From assembly GCA_041664345.1 (NCBI GenBank), contig JBAYKX010000003.1, positions 95,550 to 159,549 on the forward strand: a DNA stretch of 64,000 bases, in the 5' to 3' direction. Source of the DNA: GWE2-40-63 sp041664345 (lineage in GTDB: Bacteria; Bacteroidota; Bacteroidia; Bacteroidales; SZUA-534). The notes under the pieces were generated by a model, which saw nothing but the letters and a program-made list of their open reading frames with translations, was not told the DNA's origin and made no database searches. Numbering within the stretch: position 1 is the first letter of the stretch; each line of letters opens with the position of its first letter. Positions 53,101 through 60,648 of the stretch are shown piece by piece. Both the position numbers and the translations under genes were made by a program.

Positions 53101-54677
53101 CCACGTTTGAGAATGCCGCTGACAATGATATTACTGTTATCGGTGATTTGTTTGTTACCAGTGGCACCTTCAATAGTGGCGCTTCAAATGTTATTGATGT
53201 TACGGGTATTGCTACTGTCAATGGGGGTACTTATAATGGAGAAACAAGTGGTGATGACTCTTTTGGTGATTTGGTAATTAGTTCAGGCACTTTTAATACA
53301 GGTACTGGTGGTAGCATATCAATACAAGGTGACTTGACTTTCAGTGGTGGAACATTCGATGGTGGATCAGGTACTGCAAAAATTGTATTGAATGGGTCAG
53401 TCAATCAAAATATTACAGGGGCATTTACTGGAGCTTCGAAAATTCGAAATTTAGAAGTGAATAATACAGCTGGTACTACTTTACTTGGAAGTGTTACAGT
53501 TGATAACTCATTAACCCTTACCAACGGTTTGATCACACCGGGTACTAACACCTTACTTATGAATGGAAATGCTACCATTACACCCACTAATGGAACAGCA
53601 ACAAAATACGTAAACGGAAAACTTTCAAAAGTTATAACAGGTGTAGGTGACGACTTTATGTTCCCTGTAGGTAAAAGTGGTAAATGGGGTTATGCCGGTG
53701 TTAATAATGTAACTACCGGTGGTTTAACATGGAGTGTAGAATATTTTGCAGCTAAAGCAACCAATGAAGCAAAAGTTAATAATTTTACGCCCTCAAGTAC
53801 TACCATTAAAAGTGTTACTGAAAGTGAATACTGGAAAATATCGGATGGTAATGCTGCGCCATCAGGTGTAAATGCTAATATTAGCCTAAGCTGGAATAAC
53901 ACAAGCAATGTATCGGCCATTCAATCCGAAAGGGAAAAGTTAGAAGTAATGATTTGGGATGATGTGGCTTCTAATTGGGATAATTATGGTGGGGGGTCCT
54001 TTAGTTCAGGACATTTGCAAAGCGGTGGTTTTTTTACTTCAACTATTGTGATACCCTTTAGTGAAAATATAATAACTCTTGGTTCAAGCGATGTTACCAA
54101 CCCGTTACCCGTTAACCTGATTTCGTTTACAGGAATTGCTGCAGAAAGTGGCATTGAGCTAAAATGGATAACATCCTCGGAAGAGAACAACGATTACTTC
54201 GAGCTTCAGCGCTCCATTGATGCGGTTCACTATAATACCATTGCTATCATTAACGGTGCCGGTACCAGTAAAGTGGAGAATAGTTATTCATACTTGGATA
54301 AGAGTCCAAATATCGGAACCAATTATTACCGGTTAAAACAAGTCGATTTTAATGGAGCTTATGAAGTTCATCCTGATATTGCCGTAAATTGTTATCAGGA
54401 TCCGGATAAGTTAGTGAATCCTTTGATTGCTATCTATCCGAACCCATATTATGCCGGCAATTTAATGCTGAATTTAATAAATATTGAGTCAAATACATCC
54501 ATGCTATTAGAAGTGATTACTATAAGTGGAAAATCAATCAGCAGTCAATCGATGCTGGTACCTGAAAACCATGAGGTAAACTTGACCAATATTACCGGAA
54601 GCCTAGCAAAAGGAATTTATTTGGTGCGTGTAATAACCTCAACAAATACATTAACTTCGAAATTGGTAGTGAATTAG
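44175..54677 (+). CDS. Giant repetitive T9SS-secreted surface protein
   Basis: 3,500 residues. A signal peptide (FALVFIMLLAFGQAWG, cleavage before QTASW) follows a long polar start; ATG 44253 may be the true start. The body is a beta-rich, Asn/Thr/Gly-rich array of solenoid-like strands (GGTFNTG, LTLSNG, TVNGTL patterns). Four copies of an FPVGxxGxYxPV...YW-x-I/V module occur at about residues 840-920, 1752-1830, 2666-2758 and 3161-3246; the first three are spaced about 913 residues apart. After each of the first three there is a GNW-x-N-xx-TW / VPSxGDxVxI module resembling the G8 type. An FNIII-like domain (PVNLISFTGIAAESGIELKW) and a T9SS type A sorting domain (YPNPYYAGNLMLNL to LTSKLVVN) close it. 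Likely an adhesin. Confidence 0.9.
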   Translation: MNSNHSKKITLRISTEKKANSLKHNYMNEKSSTQPKLLFRFALVFIMLLAFGQAWGQTASWNYLTSTGNLGTTYSWIDCSGGTTVTFSDVDDGSANVAWPFNFTFYNNSYTTANNLSLCTNGFIRLDGNASTNATTANNYDLSAGGITLGQIIALGVYDNQVLDNSGWTRYLTTGIAPNRIFTIEYNNIEIDFNDNDFADLQVTFYETSNKIVIKLGTDNVARNSVDIGLSSGVASYYSYWGNVNTVTNDTWIEYTATTPPVAGDYRSLQDGTLSDRTDWQRWDGDSWENPTALQGYPGENSVPGKITILNGHDMVINVTPANSIGTLEIGQGTSGTLQTDGTIRNLTTNTIYIAVGASFDLERCNITVNGNTTINGSITDSRAEGSNTFTGLVTINNGGTFNPTENSNLVFAGGITNNGTFTKAGTGSTTFSTNNQTISGANALTFSGGDFIISDPVSLNVTTSISLSGTNFTNNSNNASSAFNQSVGTFTFALGGNQTINTGAGTGTVTFYDLTLSGSGTKTGSRAFNAANNLVLNDNITFTLTASSGTYNISGGLTIDGGSNDSYVQLNTGTSLNITGQTYINSNSGNDEKSILVDAGSFTTGSLLANSNGDTQDAYIRISSGTATIIGNATLNGNNLRNYILFTGVDDGILNVGGTITGGTITNTVGGGAGAPTVGIVNYNGTAQNIQAYTYYNLTISGTGTFNTAGAIIVNGDFDISGGGTLNTGSNLTLNGTSQCNGTINASGGTVTYGANALNIIQGSYSTLLKSGLTTSPLCGAITVNTALQLGGGIISLGDNNLTLSNGAVITPTLAFSNTNMVQTTGTGNLVKQSTTEAGFEILYPVGSNGYYTPMNLTNGFTATVASTGSVSVRAVTDALGTSMLSKYWQVATTNLSAISAAHVLFTYNDAELNGAEASYVTWVDPEGVVDWKNPTNSTITIGSNTFGSTGTSDFAGLWSAGISPLPIVTWYAYSTDGNWANASSWTLDGASNPLYVNPDPAKIPAATDIVVIPSGKKITISAGNNNLTVLKAEVNGTLDLTTSTGHDFGIIVGNGIIKTTAADDNFPTGNANLFNDATNGGTFEVNGTGISLNVARTFNNLKINLTSGSATLLADYILNGNLTVTKGDFKINDASNTTPLNLTVAKNVLVTSLGTLTVGTANAVDGVAEIGYGNYHKYFHVFTVSGDFTNQGSVRLTNQTSGTGPDYNTRTTTGAVSLVFNGLSNNTLSCEGITDLYYLVINKGTDQTYSLTINATEKDHFSLFGDNNAEWDATDAENPENRKALWIKSGSLLLEGYVYIPTLSEGVRDWAIGANAALVLNGANVFVSTTAITPASGIHPAIDYTDLSYSTSTGIDNDVNVQAIYVNGTLKINNGYFTTSNTHGIVYRAESTANKLEINGGVVSVGQFRISGDASAATAKMSYVQTGGELYLVDNRTDAAIFDLSAELGSFTMSGGTIYIQDLSGGTTNAINIACAAYNTTVTGGTIILNNTVGTNANATISTTAPFHNFILRENQTSGVQLQTSLTINNDLTIEKRDFNAADFDLFIGSDLNISSGATFTTGANTTTFNGAKQTNLYLPALQTFNNLTIAKTVEDKDFVIASGLATAFEVTGAFRLENGIFDYGTYTAELNGSVYLADTIGKSTSTGKIYMNSGSAQTITSENGCIQFLDLDNTNGIALTGDLGITGTLTLTNGIFNISTYKLMLVGSNAAFGGTFDITKMVQTAGNASDGGIEMYVDGNETLTYPLGTNANATVRYTPVVATFSGFSDDGYVQIRPSDNTLETTNTAGGNLLSYYWRVGHAGFSTIPSVTMELNYDENDVVGGAGADAGYVAGYVLDASPYSRSYEDVSIPENELINAVTNTITFNGQLDAGFTLENANYTAGVNTRFTGTVDTYYSYYDFEGTSGNGWYTNWNTAATWDKGSVGSGVHEVPSAGSIVYIMDRARVWGNVIPNKPAEIIFDYNLAEYPTPDQENVPRLQFNTAGTFNLGIVKDTGMISINTTALPTVNADWGEFANNLEAYIMYWGGDITLNNVIQPCPTLMLESSTFSIDQNIAINGDLILTGSTVTPLQDINVGRNLYIGAWSTGIFNFPGTGAAVTVTVEGNLDYTYIAVNTPRNIIVDNPGVASTLEHKLIVKGDIIHGSNNAYSLDLYNAANRPAVILELQGNSNNSYYRTSTSIPDLYRIVINKGDDQTNSFTFDDRFVLNGPTLGVGVTKALELLNGTLILNDAAIDINLSTGDDDFLIPSTSNLTLTQGTARVNGASTGITLDGSLTINGGTLNMTGSATNNNYIQYGSSGDATIDISSGSLIVGNQIRRLTTSSAGVLNYNQSGGTVTIGVNTGDAGYVANRGMLEIVNAGSNFTLSGAGTLTFVRQNGAVPELAALYLDPDTYDITGSTIVIGNANTPAGQNLFNINSSVALNNLNINPNAVAGLQVNLATQPLTIAGNLTINTNGALDGKGLNLTLQGNLINNGTYAASNNTLIFSSSAAQGISGVGTEDIYRLTKTGSGTLTLAKNSTVNDLLDVDLGTIHTDTYALNVNGNVTLDATITSTSGNGLVFGGTVLQNLARSGVGQSSMGIVTVNNSNGVKVSNTGHSFLISNALRLQTGVFNIGGSLLELGTAATIDAINPFSLYNMIQTNSSFQDNGVKKNFPANHTTDFVFPVGQLLYTPVTLDLSTGVHTIGTTAGSITVRPANEYHPTINDPTNYFNPLFDIDNVLQYYWIIRASNITGLISDVTMVYDESDVLSSDPSTDETNYIAASILTNGNPTEAVSKFTEAEVNETTNTITFTFNGDSSNGITGDYFAGNPNAIPANVLTYTTTGTGGNVNASATYTTGLPTEGVAPSGAVLIVDAGDEVIFNVSDVKLYKTIINAGGTLTVDETSGHRLGTVTGTGNIKIVSSTSSIAFPAGDYIDFFDCAGGGIEYAGTGSYTVMSGFPSVRNLTLSGSGTKELANNDIVVCEDLNINGPTFENAADNDITVIGDLFVTSGTFNSGASNVIDVTGIATVNGGTYNGETSGDDSFGDLVISSGTFNTGTGGSISIQGDLTFSGGTFDGGSGTAKIVLNGSVNQNITGAFTGASKIRNLEVNNTAGTTLLGSVTVDNSLTLTNGLITPGTNTLLMNGNATITPTNGTATKYVNGKLSKVITGVGDDFMFPVGKSGKWGYAGVNNVTTGGLTWSVEYFAAKATNEAKVNNFTPSSTTIKSVTESEYWKISDGNAAPSGVNANISLSWNNTSNVSAIQSEREKLEVMIWDDVASNWDNYGGGSFSSGHLQSGGFFTSTIVIPFSENIITLGSSDVTNPLPVNLISFTGIAAESGIELKWITSSEENNDYFELQRSIDAVHYNTIAIINGAGTSKVENSYSYLDKSPNIGTNYYRLKQVDFNGAYEVHPDIAVNCYQDPDKLVNPLIAIYPNPYYAGNLMLNLINIESNTSMLLEVITISGKSISSQSMLVPENHEVNLTNITGSLAKGIYLVRVITSTNTLTSKLVVN

Positions 54678-54682
54678 AATGT

Positions 54683-54710
54683 AACACCGCTCTCCAGAGC
54701 GGTGTTTTTT
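54683..54710 (+). terminator. Rho-independent terminator of the giant gene
   Basis: Stem AACACCGCTC / GAGCGGTGTT with a 4-nt TCCA loop, followed by TTTTTT. Confidence 0.92.
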
Positions 54711-54796
54711 AAATTATTTTGAAAACTAATACCGCCTAGAAGGAAGCGTTACGGTACTTTTCACCATCCAAAGTGTGGCGTTACAAAATAAAACTT

Positions 54797-55069
54797 ATGG
54801 CGCTAAGAGACTATGAAAAATTACGGGAGCTATTACTGAAAAACGAGCAATGGCCATTGGTTTATATGTTCAAATTTATTGTACCCAATTCGGGTGGTAA
54901 AGTAAATGAAGTAGTGGCTCTGCTTCCCAGCGATGGGGAGCTGTCGTTTAAGCATACCCAAAACCTAAAGTATGTTTCGGTTACCTGCAAGGCTACCATG
55001 CATTCTGTGGATGCTATCATTTCAATTACCGATAAGGCCGTTTCAATTCCCGGGGTAATTGCATTGTAA
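54797..55069 (+). CDS. DUF493 family protein (YbeD-like)
   Basis: 90 residues from ATG 54797. YEKLRELLLKNEQWPLVYMFKFIVPN and LPSDGELSFKHTQNLKYVSVTCKA, with VDAIISITDKAVSIPGVIAL at the end, fit the DUF493/YbeD fold (ferredoxin-like ACT-type). The E. coli member is a small cytoplasmic protein thought to be regulatory; function uncertain. The giant gene has a strong terminator just before, so it is an independent unit. Confidence 0.85.
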   Translation: MALRDYEKLRELLLKNEQWPLVYMFKFIVPNSGGKVNEVVALLPSDGELSFKHTQNLKYVSVTCKATMHSVDAIISITDKAVSIPGVIAL

Positions 55070-55116
55070 TCAACAATAAGTATTAGCGACAGGTTAGTCT
55101 ATTACCTGGAATTGTA

Positions 55117-56367
55117 TTAAGCATGCAATTCCAATGTTTTTTTAGTTTTTCTGTTATGTTCTGCCATTTCTTCCCTAATCACTTCGGCCAACCGTTTTAC
55201 CCCTTCACGGTTTTGCGACTCGTTTACAAACGAAAAATTCATTCGTAACGTGTTTTTACCAGTTCCATCGGCAAAAAATACGGTCCCCACAACAAAAGCA
55301 ACCTTTTTTTCTATTGCCTTAAAAAAGAGCTTTTCGGCATCCAGATAGGCTGGAAGTGTTACAAAAAGGAATAAGCCTCCTTCTGGTTTTGTCCAACTGA
55401 CACCTTCTGGCATATTCTCACGCAATCCTTCCAACATAATATCACGCCGTAGGCGGTACAAGTCAATGGTGTATTTAAGGTTGATTTCAAACCGGTTCGA
55501 TTTGAGGTATTTAGCCGCTATTTTTTGAACAAAGGTTGCCGTACATAAGTCAGCTGACTGCTTCGATGTTATCAGCTTTTCATTAATGGCTGGATGTGCC
55601 AACACCCATCCAATGCGAAATCCGGGTGCTACTATTTTTGAGAAAGTACCCAATGTGATTATCTGACCTGAATTATCCAATTGGTACATGAGTGGCTGAT
55701 GTTCCCCTTCGAACCGTATTTCGCGGTAAGGACTGTCTTCTACTATCAATACATCGTATTTTATGGCTAGGGCAATTATCTGCAAACGCCTCCATTCAGG
55801 CATGGTAATCCCTGCAGGATTTTGAAAATCGGGAATAATATAGATGAATTTGGGTTTTTCGCCTTTGTTTTTTAGTTCCAGTAACTTTGATTCCAGCAAA
55901 TCGGAACGCATGCCATATTCATCAAGCAGAACACCTTCCATGATGGCTCCGTAAGTTTGAAACACACTAATTCCACCAAGATAGGAGGGTAATCCACAAA
56001 TAACTTTATCACCGCGATTTAAGAAAACCCGTCCCAGTAAATCTAAGCCTTGTTGCGATGCCGTGGTAATTATTAAGTTTTCCAGGGAACATTCCACGCC
56101 TTCATCCTGATATTTTTTTACCAACGTTTCGCGAAGCTCTTTTACTCCTTCGGTGGCATCGTATTGCAAAGCCGCAGCCCCATCTTCGTAAAGCACTTTA
56201 TTCACTATTTCTTTCAGGTCATCAATAGGGAATGATTCAGGGGCAGGTAATCCTCCGGCAAATGATATAATATCAGGTTGCTGAGTCAGTTTCAGTATTT
56301 CGCGAATGGCGGAACGTTTGCTGTTGTTGGCCATATCGGAAAACAGGGATTGGAGGTTGGATACCAT
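55117..56367 (-). CDS. PLP-dependent aminotransferase (class I/II, 2-aminoadipate/LysN-like)
   Basis: 416 residues. Seen: ISFAGGLPAPESFPIDDL (family start), NLIITTASQQGLDLLGRV, FQNPAGITMP (cofactor contact), EDSPYREIRF and the Schiff-base Lys in TLGTFSKIVAPGFRIGW (near residue 240). This fits the LysN/MocR-derived aminotransferase branch that acts on 2-aminoadipate, aromatic or branched-chain amino acids. It is divergent from the Lrp/AsnC gene at 56564, a common arrangement in which the regulator senses an amino acid. Cytoplasmic. Confidence 0.93.
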   Translation of the reverse strand: MVSNLQSLFSDMANNSKRSAIREILKLTQQPDIISFAGGLPAPESFPIDDLKEIVNKVLYEDGAAALQYDATEGVKELRETLVKKYQDEGVECSLENLIITTASQQGLDLLGRVFLNRGDKVICGLPSYLGGISVFQTYGAIMEGVLLDEYGMRSDLLESKLLELKNKGEKPKFIYIIPDFQNPAGITMPEWRRLQIIALAIKYDVLIVEDSPYREIRFEGEHQPLMYQLDNSGQIITLGTFSKIVAPGFRIGWVLAHPAINEKLITSKQSADLCTATFVQKIAAKYLKSNRFEINLKYTIDLYRLRRDIMLEGLRENMPEGVSWTKPEGGLFLFVTLPAYLDAEKLFFKAIEKKVAFVVGTVFFADGTGKNTLRMNFSFVNESQNREGVKRLAEVIREEMAEHNRKTKKTLELHA

Positions 56368-56563
56368 AGCGCAATTTTTTGAAGGTTTGTACTGTCAAAA
56401 TTACTATCTATTTGCGATGTATTCTATATATGCTCTAAAACTTAGATTATTTAGCTGCTAAAATAGATTTTGAAAGAAAATAGTTAGTAATTTGAGTGAC
56501 TATTTGATGATTTGTAGCAAAATAAACTCTTTCTCAGTTTTAAATTTTAACGTATTGATAATC

Positions 56564-57022
56564 ATGATAAATTTGGATCCGATAGATAAAAAGATTTTAA
56601 AAATTTTGCAAGAAGATGGACGCATCACCACCAAGGAACTGGCTGAAAAAATTCATCTTTCGAATACCCCGGTTTACGAAAGGGTTAAGAAATTAGAGAA
56701 AAGTGGAGTAATCAGAAATTACAAAGCTGAAATTGACCCTGAAAAAATTGGTAAAGGAACCACCATTTTTATAATGGCATCAATGAATAAGCATACCAAA
56801 GATGTGGTTGATAATTTTAAAAAGCAATTGATGTCGTTCCCTGAGGTGATGGAGTTTTACTACATTTCAGGCAATCACGATGCCATGCTTAAAATTATGG
56901 TTGATACTATGCATGAGTACAAGTTGTTTATTGAGGAAAAACTCTCCAATGTGGAGAATATTTATCAATTCCAAAGCATTTTTGCTATTTCGGGAGAACA
57001 GAAAACTGCCTTTGAGTTTTAG
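56564..57022 (+). CDS. Lrp/AsnC family transcriptional regulator
   Basis: 152 residues from ATG 56564 (MINLDPIDKKILKIL is the canonical start; the extra upstream codons are not conserved). The helix-turn-helix region is GRITTKELAEKIHLSNTPVYERVKKLEKSGVI. The RAM ligand-binding domain follows (FIMASMNKHTKDVVDNF, EVMEFYYISGNHDAMLKI). It probably senses an amino acid and controls the divergent aminotransferase gene. The 196-bp intergenic region has no compound-promoter copy. Confidence 0.95.
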   Translation: MINLDPIDKKILKILQEDGRITTKELAEKIHLSNTPVYERVKKLEKSGVIRNYKAEIDPEKIGKGTTIFIMASMNKHTKDVVDNFKKQLMSFPEVMEFYYISGNHDAMLKIMVDTMHEYKLFIEEKLSNVENIYQFQSIFAISGEQKTAFEF

Positions 57023-57045
57023 CGTTTTTGGATTACTTTTTACTA

Positions 57046-57083
57046 GTTGCTGGTAACTGGTAACTGTTAACTGGTAACTGGTT
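57046..57083. repeat. Short tandem (GGTAACT) repeat
   Basis: About five imperfect copies of TGGTAACT / TGTTAACT, between the Lrp gene and butyrate kinase. It is followed by an ATCTCAAATCTC low-complexity run also seen near 5180. Confidence 0.6.
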
Positions 57084-57157
57084 GGTGGGTTCTAATTTCT
57101 AAACTTATATCCAATGTCTCATATCTCAAATCTCTTATCTCAATATCTATTAAAAAA

Positions 57158-58222
57158 ATGGAAGCAGTAATAGTAATCAATCCGGGTTCTACATCAACTA
57201 AAGTAGCTATTTATACAAGGCGGGGTGAATTGCATTCAATGTCATTGAGCCACAATCAATCGGAACTCGATAAATTTATACGCATTGCTGACCAATTGGA
57301 ATACCGACTGGAGCCGATTAAAGACTTTTTAGCCAGCTTTTTGAAAAGCGAACCCATCAAAATTGTTGGATTGGTTGGGCGTGGAGGCATTGTTAAGCCA
57401 CTTTCCGGCGGAACCTACCGCATTAACGAGGCATTTTTAAGCGATGCCCGTTCGGGTTGTTATGGCGAACATGCTTCCAATTTAGGTAGCTTAATTGCCT
57501 ATCAACTAAAGGATGAATTTGGGCTATCCGATTGTTATACTGTGGATCCGGTTTCGGTGGGAAATATGTGGCCTAAAGCTGAGATTTCAGGTGTTCCCGG
57601 AATTGTTCGGGATGGACGCGGTCATCCGCTCAACATGAAAATGACAGCCCGAAAAATTGCCCAATTACAAAACATTCCTTTTGAAGAAACCAACTATGTG
57701 ATAGCACATTTAGGAGGAGGTATCTCCATTTCATTGGTTCAAGGCGGAAAACTGGTTGATATTAACGATGGCTTATTGGGTATGGGACCTTTTTCTCCCA
57801 ATAGAGCAGGAGCTTTGCCTTTAAGGGGTGTAATGAAACTTTGTTACTCGTTACCTGAATCGGAAGTGGCTAAAAAATTATCGAAGTATAGTGGTTTTAA
57901 AGCCTATTTAGGAACCGAAGATTTGCGGGAAGTGCTGAAAATGATGGATAACAATAATAAAATGGCTCAATTAATTTACGAAGCGTTTGTATATCAAGTA
58001 GCGAAAGAATTGGGAGCCTATTTTGCCGCGTCAAAAGCCAGGGCGCAAGCAATTATCGTTACTGGGGGTATTGCTTTTAACCAAAGGTTTATTACCGATT
58101 TGAAAGAATATGTGGGTAATCTAACTGAGTTTCATGTATTTCCGGGCGAAAATGAAATGGAAGCGTTGGCCGAAGGTGTTTTTCGGGTTATTGATGGTTT
58201 TGAACTGCCAATAGAATACTGA
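57158..58222 (+). CDS. buk: Butyrate kinase
   Basis: 354 residues. The acetokinase-family start VIVINPGSTSTKVAIYTRRG, GLVGRGGIVKPLSGGTYRIN (Buk-specific), VIAHLGGGISISLVQGGKLVDI and a C-terminal IVTGGIAFNQRFITDL are all present. It converts butyryl phosphate and ADP to butyrate and ATP, or the reverse; isobutyrate kinase is possible. The usual phosphotransbutyrylase gene (ptb) is not next to it in this window. Its presence points to a fermentative lifestyle. Confidence 0.95.
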   Translation: MEAVIVINPGSTSTKVAIYTRRGELHSMSLSHNQSELDKFIRIADQLEYRLEPIKDFLASFLKSEPIKIVGLVGRGGIVKPLSGGTYRINEAFLSDARSGCYGEHASNLGSLIAYQLKDEFGLSDCYTVDPVSVGNMWPKAEISGVPGIVRDGRGHPLNMKMTARKIAQLQNIPFEETNYVIAHLGGGISISLVQGGKLVDINDGLLGMGPFSPNRAGALPLRGVMKLCYSLPESEVAKKLSKYSGFKAYLGTEDLREVLKMMDNNNKMAQLIYEAFVYQVAKELGAYFAASKARAQAIIVTGGIAFNQRFITDLKEYVGNLTEFHVFPGENEMEALAEGVFRVIDGFELPIEY

Positions 58223-58227
58223 TTTTT

Positions 58228-58395
58228 ACCCAAATTGAGCGATTTGGAAGGGCAAATCACTCAATCGACTAAGAAATTGTAAGTAACTCACTTTTTACTA
58301 TTCATCTGTTTGGTGAGTTACAACAATTTCTAGGTCGGGGTATACCTAAGTAAAGCGCTTTTTCGCTGCGCTCAAATCGCTCAACTTAGGTTTTA
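58228..58395 (+). repeat. Dispersed repeat A, full copy 2
   Basis: 168 bp. Hairpins: TTGAGCGATTTGG / GCAAATCACTCAA; AGAAATTGTAAGTAACTCAC / GGTGAGTTACAACAATTTCT (better conserved than in copy 1); CCTAAGT / ACTTAGG. It lies just before the kinase at 58453 and directly behind buk. Confidence 0.85.
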
Positions 58396-58422
58396 AGAAA
58401 ATTGATTTTATAATATTTTGAA

Positions 58423-58430
58423 TATCTTTA
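58423..58430 (+). promoter_or_regulatory. -7 box of the hybrid kinase gene
   Basis: TATCTTTA at 58423-58430 puts the transcription start near 58437, so the ATG at 58453 is favoured over the in-frame TTG at 58441. Confidence 0.5.
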
Positions 58431-58452
58431 TATGAACTAATTGCATGAATGT

Positions 58453-60648
58453 ATGATTGCCACAGAAGTACAAAAGGTAAAAAACAAGCTGGTTAATATT
58501 GCCTTGGCAGGAATTCTTGTTTTAATTGTCCCCGTTTTGATTGGTTCCATATCCCGATATTCTGTAACAGGTTTAATGCCCTTACATTTCATTCAATTCG
58601 GATCAACAATAGCCATCACCTTTCTATATATTTTTCGCAAAAAAATCAATTTTGTATTCAGGGCTCATGGAATTATTGTTGTTGGTTTTTTAAGTGGTTT
58701 TGGAGCAATTTATTCCTTTGGATTAGCTGGGGCAACTGATTTAGTAGCAGGCAGTGTAATTCTTGCGGCAGTATTCTTCGACAAGAAAATGGGCTTCCGC
58801 TATTTGATTCTGGCCGCACTTATCTTCTTCTTATTCGCGATATTCTACGTTCAAGGCATAATAATACCCATATCCGGCCCGGTTGACTATTTCCTGCATT
58901 ATTCATCATGGGTTGCAAGGGGCACAGGAATTATTATGGTTTTATATGTAATTGTACTTTCTATCGGAAAATTTAATGAGTTATTTATAAATGCCCTTGG
59001 CGATGTTATTGAAAAAGGAAAGAGCCTTAAATGGGCCAACGATGCGATGAGCGATATTCTCCAATTTTTACCGGTTCCAATTGGAATTAGCAACAATCAA
59101 GGGGAAATTACCTTTTTGAATGAAGCATTTGAAAAAACTTTTGAATATACCATTTACGATATTCCCACCTTATCAGCTTGGTACGAAAAAGCATATCCTG
59201 AGACATACCTACAAGAGGAATACAAGCAGCGTTGGAAAAACGATTCGGATAAAATAGCGTATAAAAAGGAAAAGGAGCCATTGGGTCATTATCGGATTCA
59301 ATGTAAAAATGGGAATCAAAAACATGTTTTGCTTTATTCCAAAAAGTTGGACGAAAAAGTAATTGTGGCATTAATAGATGTTACGGAGCAATATAACGCT
59401 GAAGAAGCTTTGCGGTACCAAAAAGAACAGTTATTTGAACAAAATCAGGAATATCAAGCTTTGAACGAAGAATTGAACGAAAGCAATGAGCAAATTCAAA
59501 CAATTAACCAAGAACTGGTGGTTGCTAAAAACAAAGCACAGGAAAGCGATAGGTTAAAAAGTGCCTTTTTAGCCAACATAAGCCACGAAATAAGGACACC
59601 TATGAACGGAATTATTGGTTTTGCCGGTTTACTTTCAGAACCCGATGTACTTCCCGAAAAACGTGGTTTTTATATCGATATAATTAACAGCAGCAGTCAC
59701 CGGTTGCTTAAGATAGTAAATGATGTGTTGGATATTTCAAAAATTGAAGCGGGCTTAATTGATTTGCACTTTTCCAATACCAATTTAAATAAACTATTTA
59801 ATGAATTGAACCTGTTTTATCGACCTCAGGCTAAAACAAAAAAGATTGAATTGAGGGTCATACAAACTCTTCCCGATAATGAGGTTTGGGTAAAGACCGA
59901 TAAGACCAAATTGTATCAAATATTGGATAATCTACTGAACAATGCTGTTAAATTCACAAAATCGGGAAGCATAACCCTTCAATACAAAAAAAGCCACCAA
60001 GGTTTTTTATTCGAAATTGAAGATACAGGTATTGGAATCGAATTAGCCCATCAAAAAAATATTTTTCAGCGATTTTATCAGGGCATCGACCATACAAGAT
60101 ATGAATTTGGTGGCACTGGTTTGGGGCTTTCTATCGCCCAAGCATTAGTTCATGTGATGGGAGGAATTATAAAAGTGGATTCTGAAATTGGAAAAGGTTC
60201 CCGTCTTTATTTCGAACTACCACTTAACACGTTATCCGGTGATAACACTGAAATGGATGATATACCTCTGATACTTATTTTTGATGGGTTAAAAACCATT
60301 TTGGTTGTGGAAGATGAAGAGTTGTACTTTCAGTTTTTGAATTCCATATTGTGCAATTCAAATATTAAAATATTACATGCCGAAAATGGCAAACGGGCTA
60401 TTGAATTGGTTCATGAAAACCCTTCAATTAATTTAGTGTTAATGGATATTCACCTCCCTGATATTTCAGGTTTTGAAGCGGCTCATCAGATAAAAAAGTT
60501 CAACATGGAAATTCCTGTTGTAGCATTAACCGGCTATGATATAGCTGATTACCAAAAAAAAGCAATAAACATTGGATTCTCCGACTATTTAACCAAGCCC
60601 ATGAACAAGAATGATTTGCTGGGAGTTGTTAAAAAGTTTTTGGGGTAA
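58453..60648 (+). CDS. Membrane-bound hybrid sensor histidine kinase
   Basis: 731 residues from ATG 58453. Five to six membrane helices (about 10-185: VNIALAGILVLIVPVLIGSI, FIQFGSTIAITFLYIF, FFLFAIFYVQGIIIP and others), then PAS (LPVPIGISNNQGEITFLNEAF), a coil (EQNQEYQALNEELNESNEQ), HisKA with NISHEIRTPMNGIIGF (near 380), HATPase with DTGIGI and GGTGLGLSIAQ, and a receiver with LMDIHLPDISG (phospho-Asp near 665). There is no HPt or DNA-binding output. The signal is unknown. It lies immediately downstream of repeat A. Confidence 0.93.
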   Translation: MIATEVQKVKNKLVNIALAGILVLIVPVLIGSISRYSVTGLMPLHFIQFGSTIAITFLYIFRKKINFVFRAHGIIVVGFLSGFGAIYSFGLAGATDLVAGSVILAAVFFDKKMGFRYLILAALIFFLFAIFYVQGIIIPISGPVDYFLHYSSWVARGTGIIMVLYVIVLSIGKFNELFINALGDVIEKGKSLKWANDAMSDILQFLPVPIGISNNQGEITFLNEAFEKTFEYTIYDIPTLSAWYEKAYPETYLQEEYKQRWKNDSDKIAYKKEKEPLGHYRIQCKNGNQKHVLLYSKKLDEKVIVALIDVTEQYNAEEALRYQKEQLFEQNQEYQALNEELNESNEQIQTINQELVVAKNKAQESDRLKSAFLANISHEIRTPMNGIIGFAGLLSEPDVLPEKRGFYIDIINSSSHRLLKIVNDVLDISKIEAGLIDLHFSNTNLNKLFNELNLFYRPQAKTKKIELRVIQTLPDNEVWVKTDKTKLYQILDNLLNNAVKFTKSGSITLQYKKSHQGFLFEIEDTGIGIELAHQKNIFQRFYQGIDHTRYEFGGTGLGLSIAQALVHVMGGIIKVDSEIGKGSRLYFELPLNTLSGDNTEMDDIPLILIFDGLKTILVVEDEELYFQFLNSILCNSNIKILHAENGKRAIELVHENPSINLVLMDIHLPDISGFEAAHQIKKFNMEIPVVALTGYDIADYQKKAINIGFSDYLTKPMNKNDLLGVVKKFLG

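Noticed and set aside
44969..54190. Many leftward open frames opposite the giant gene
   Set aside because: They arise from the repetitive Asn/Thr/Gly-rich coding strand; no family signals or promoters.
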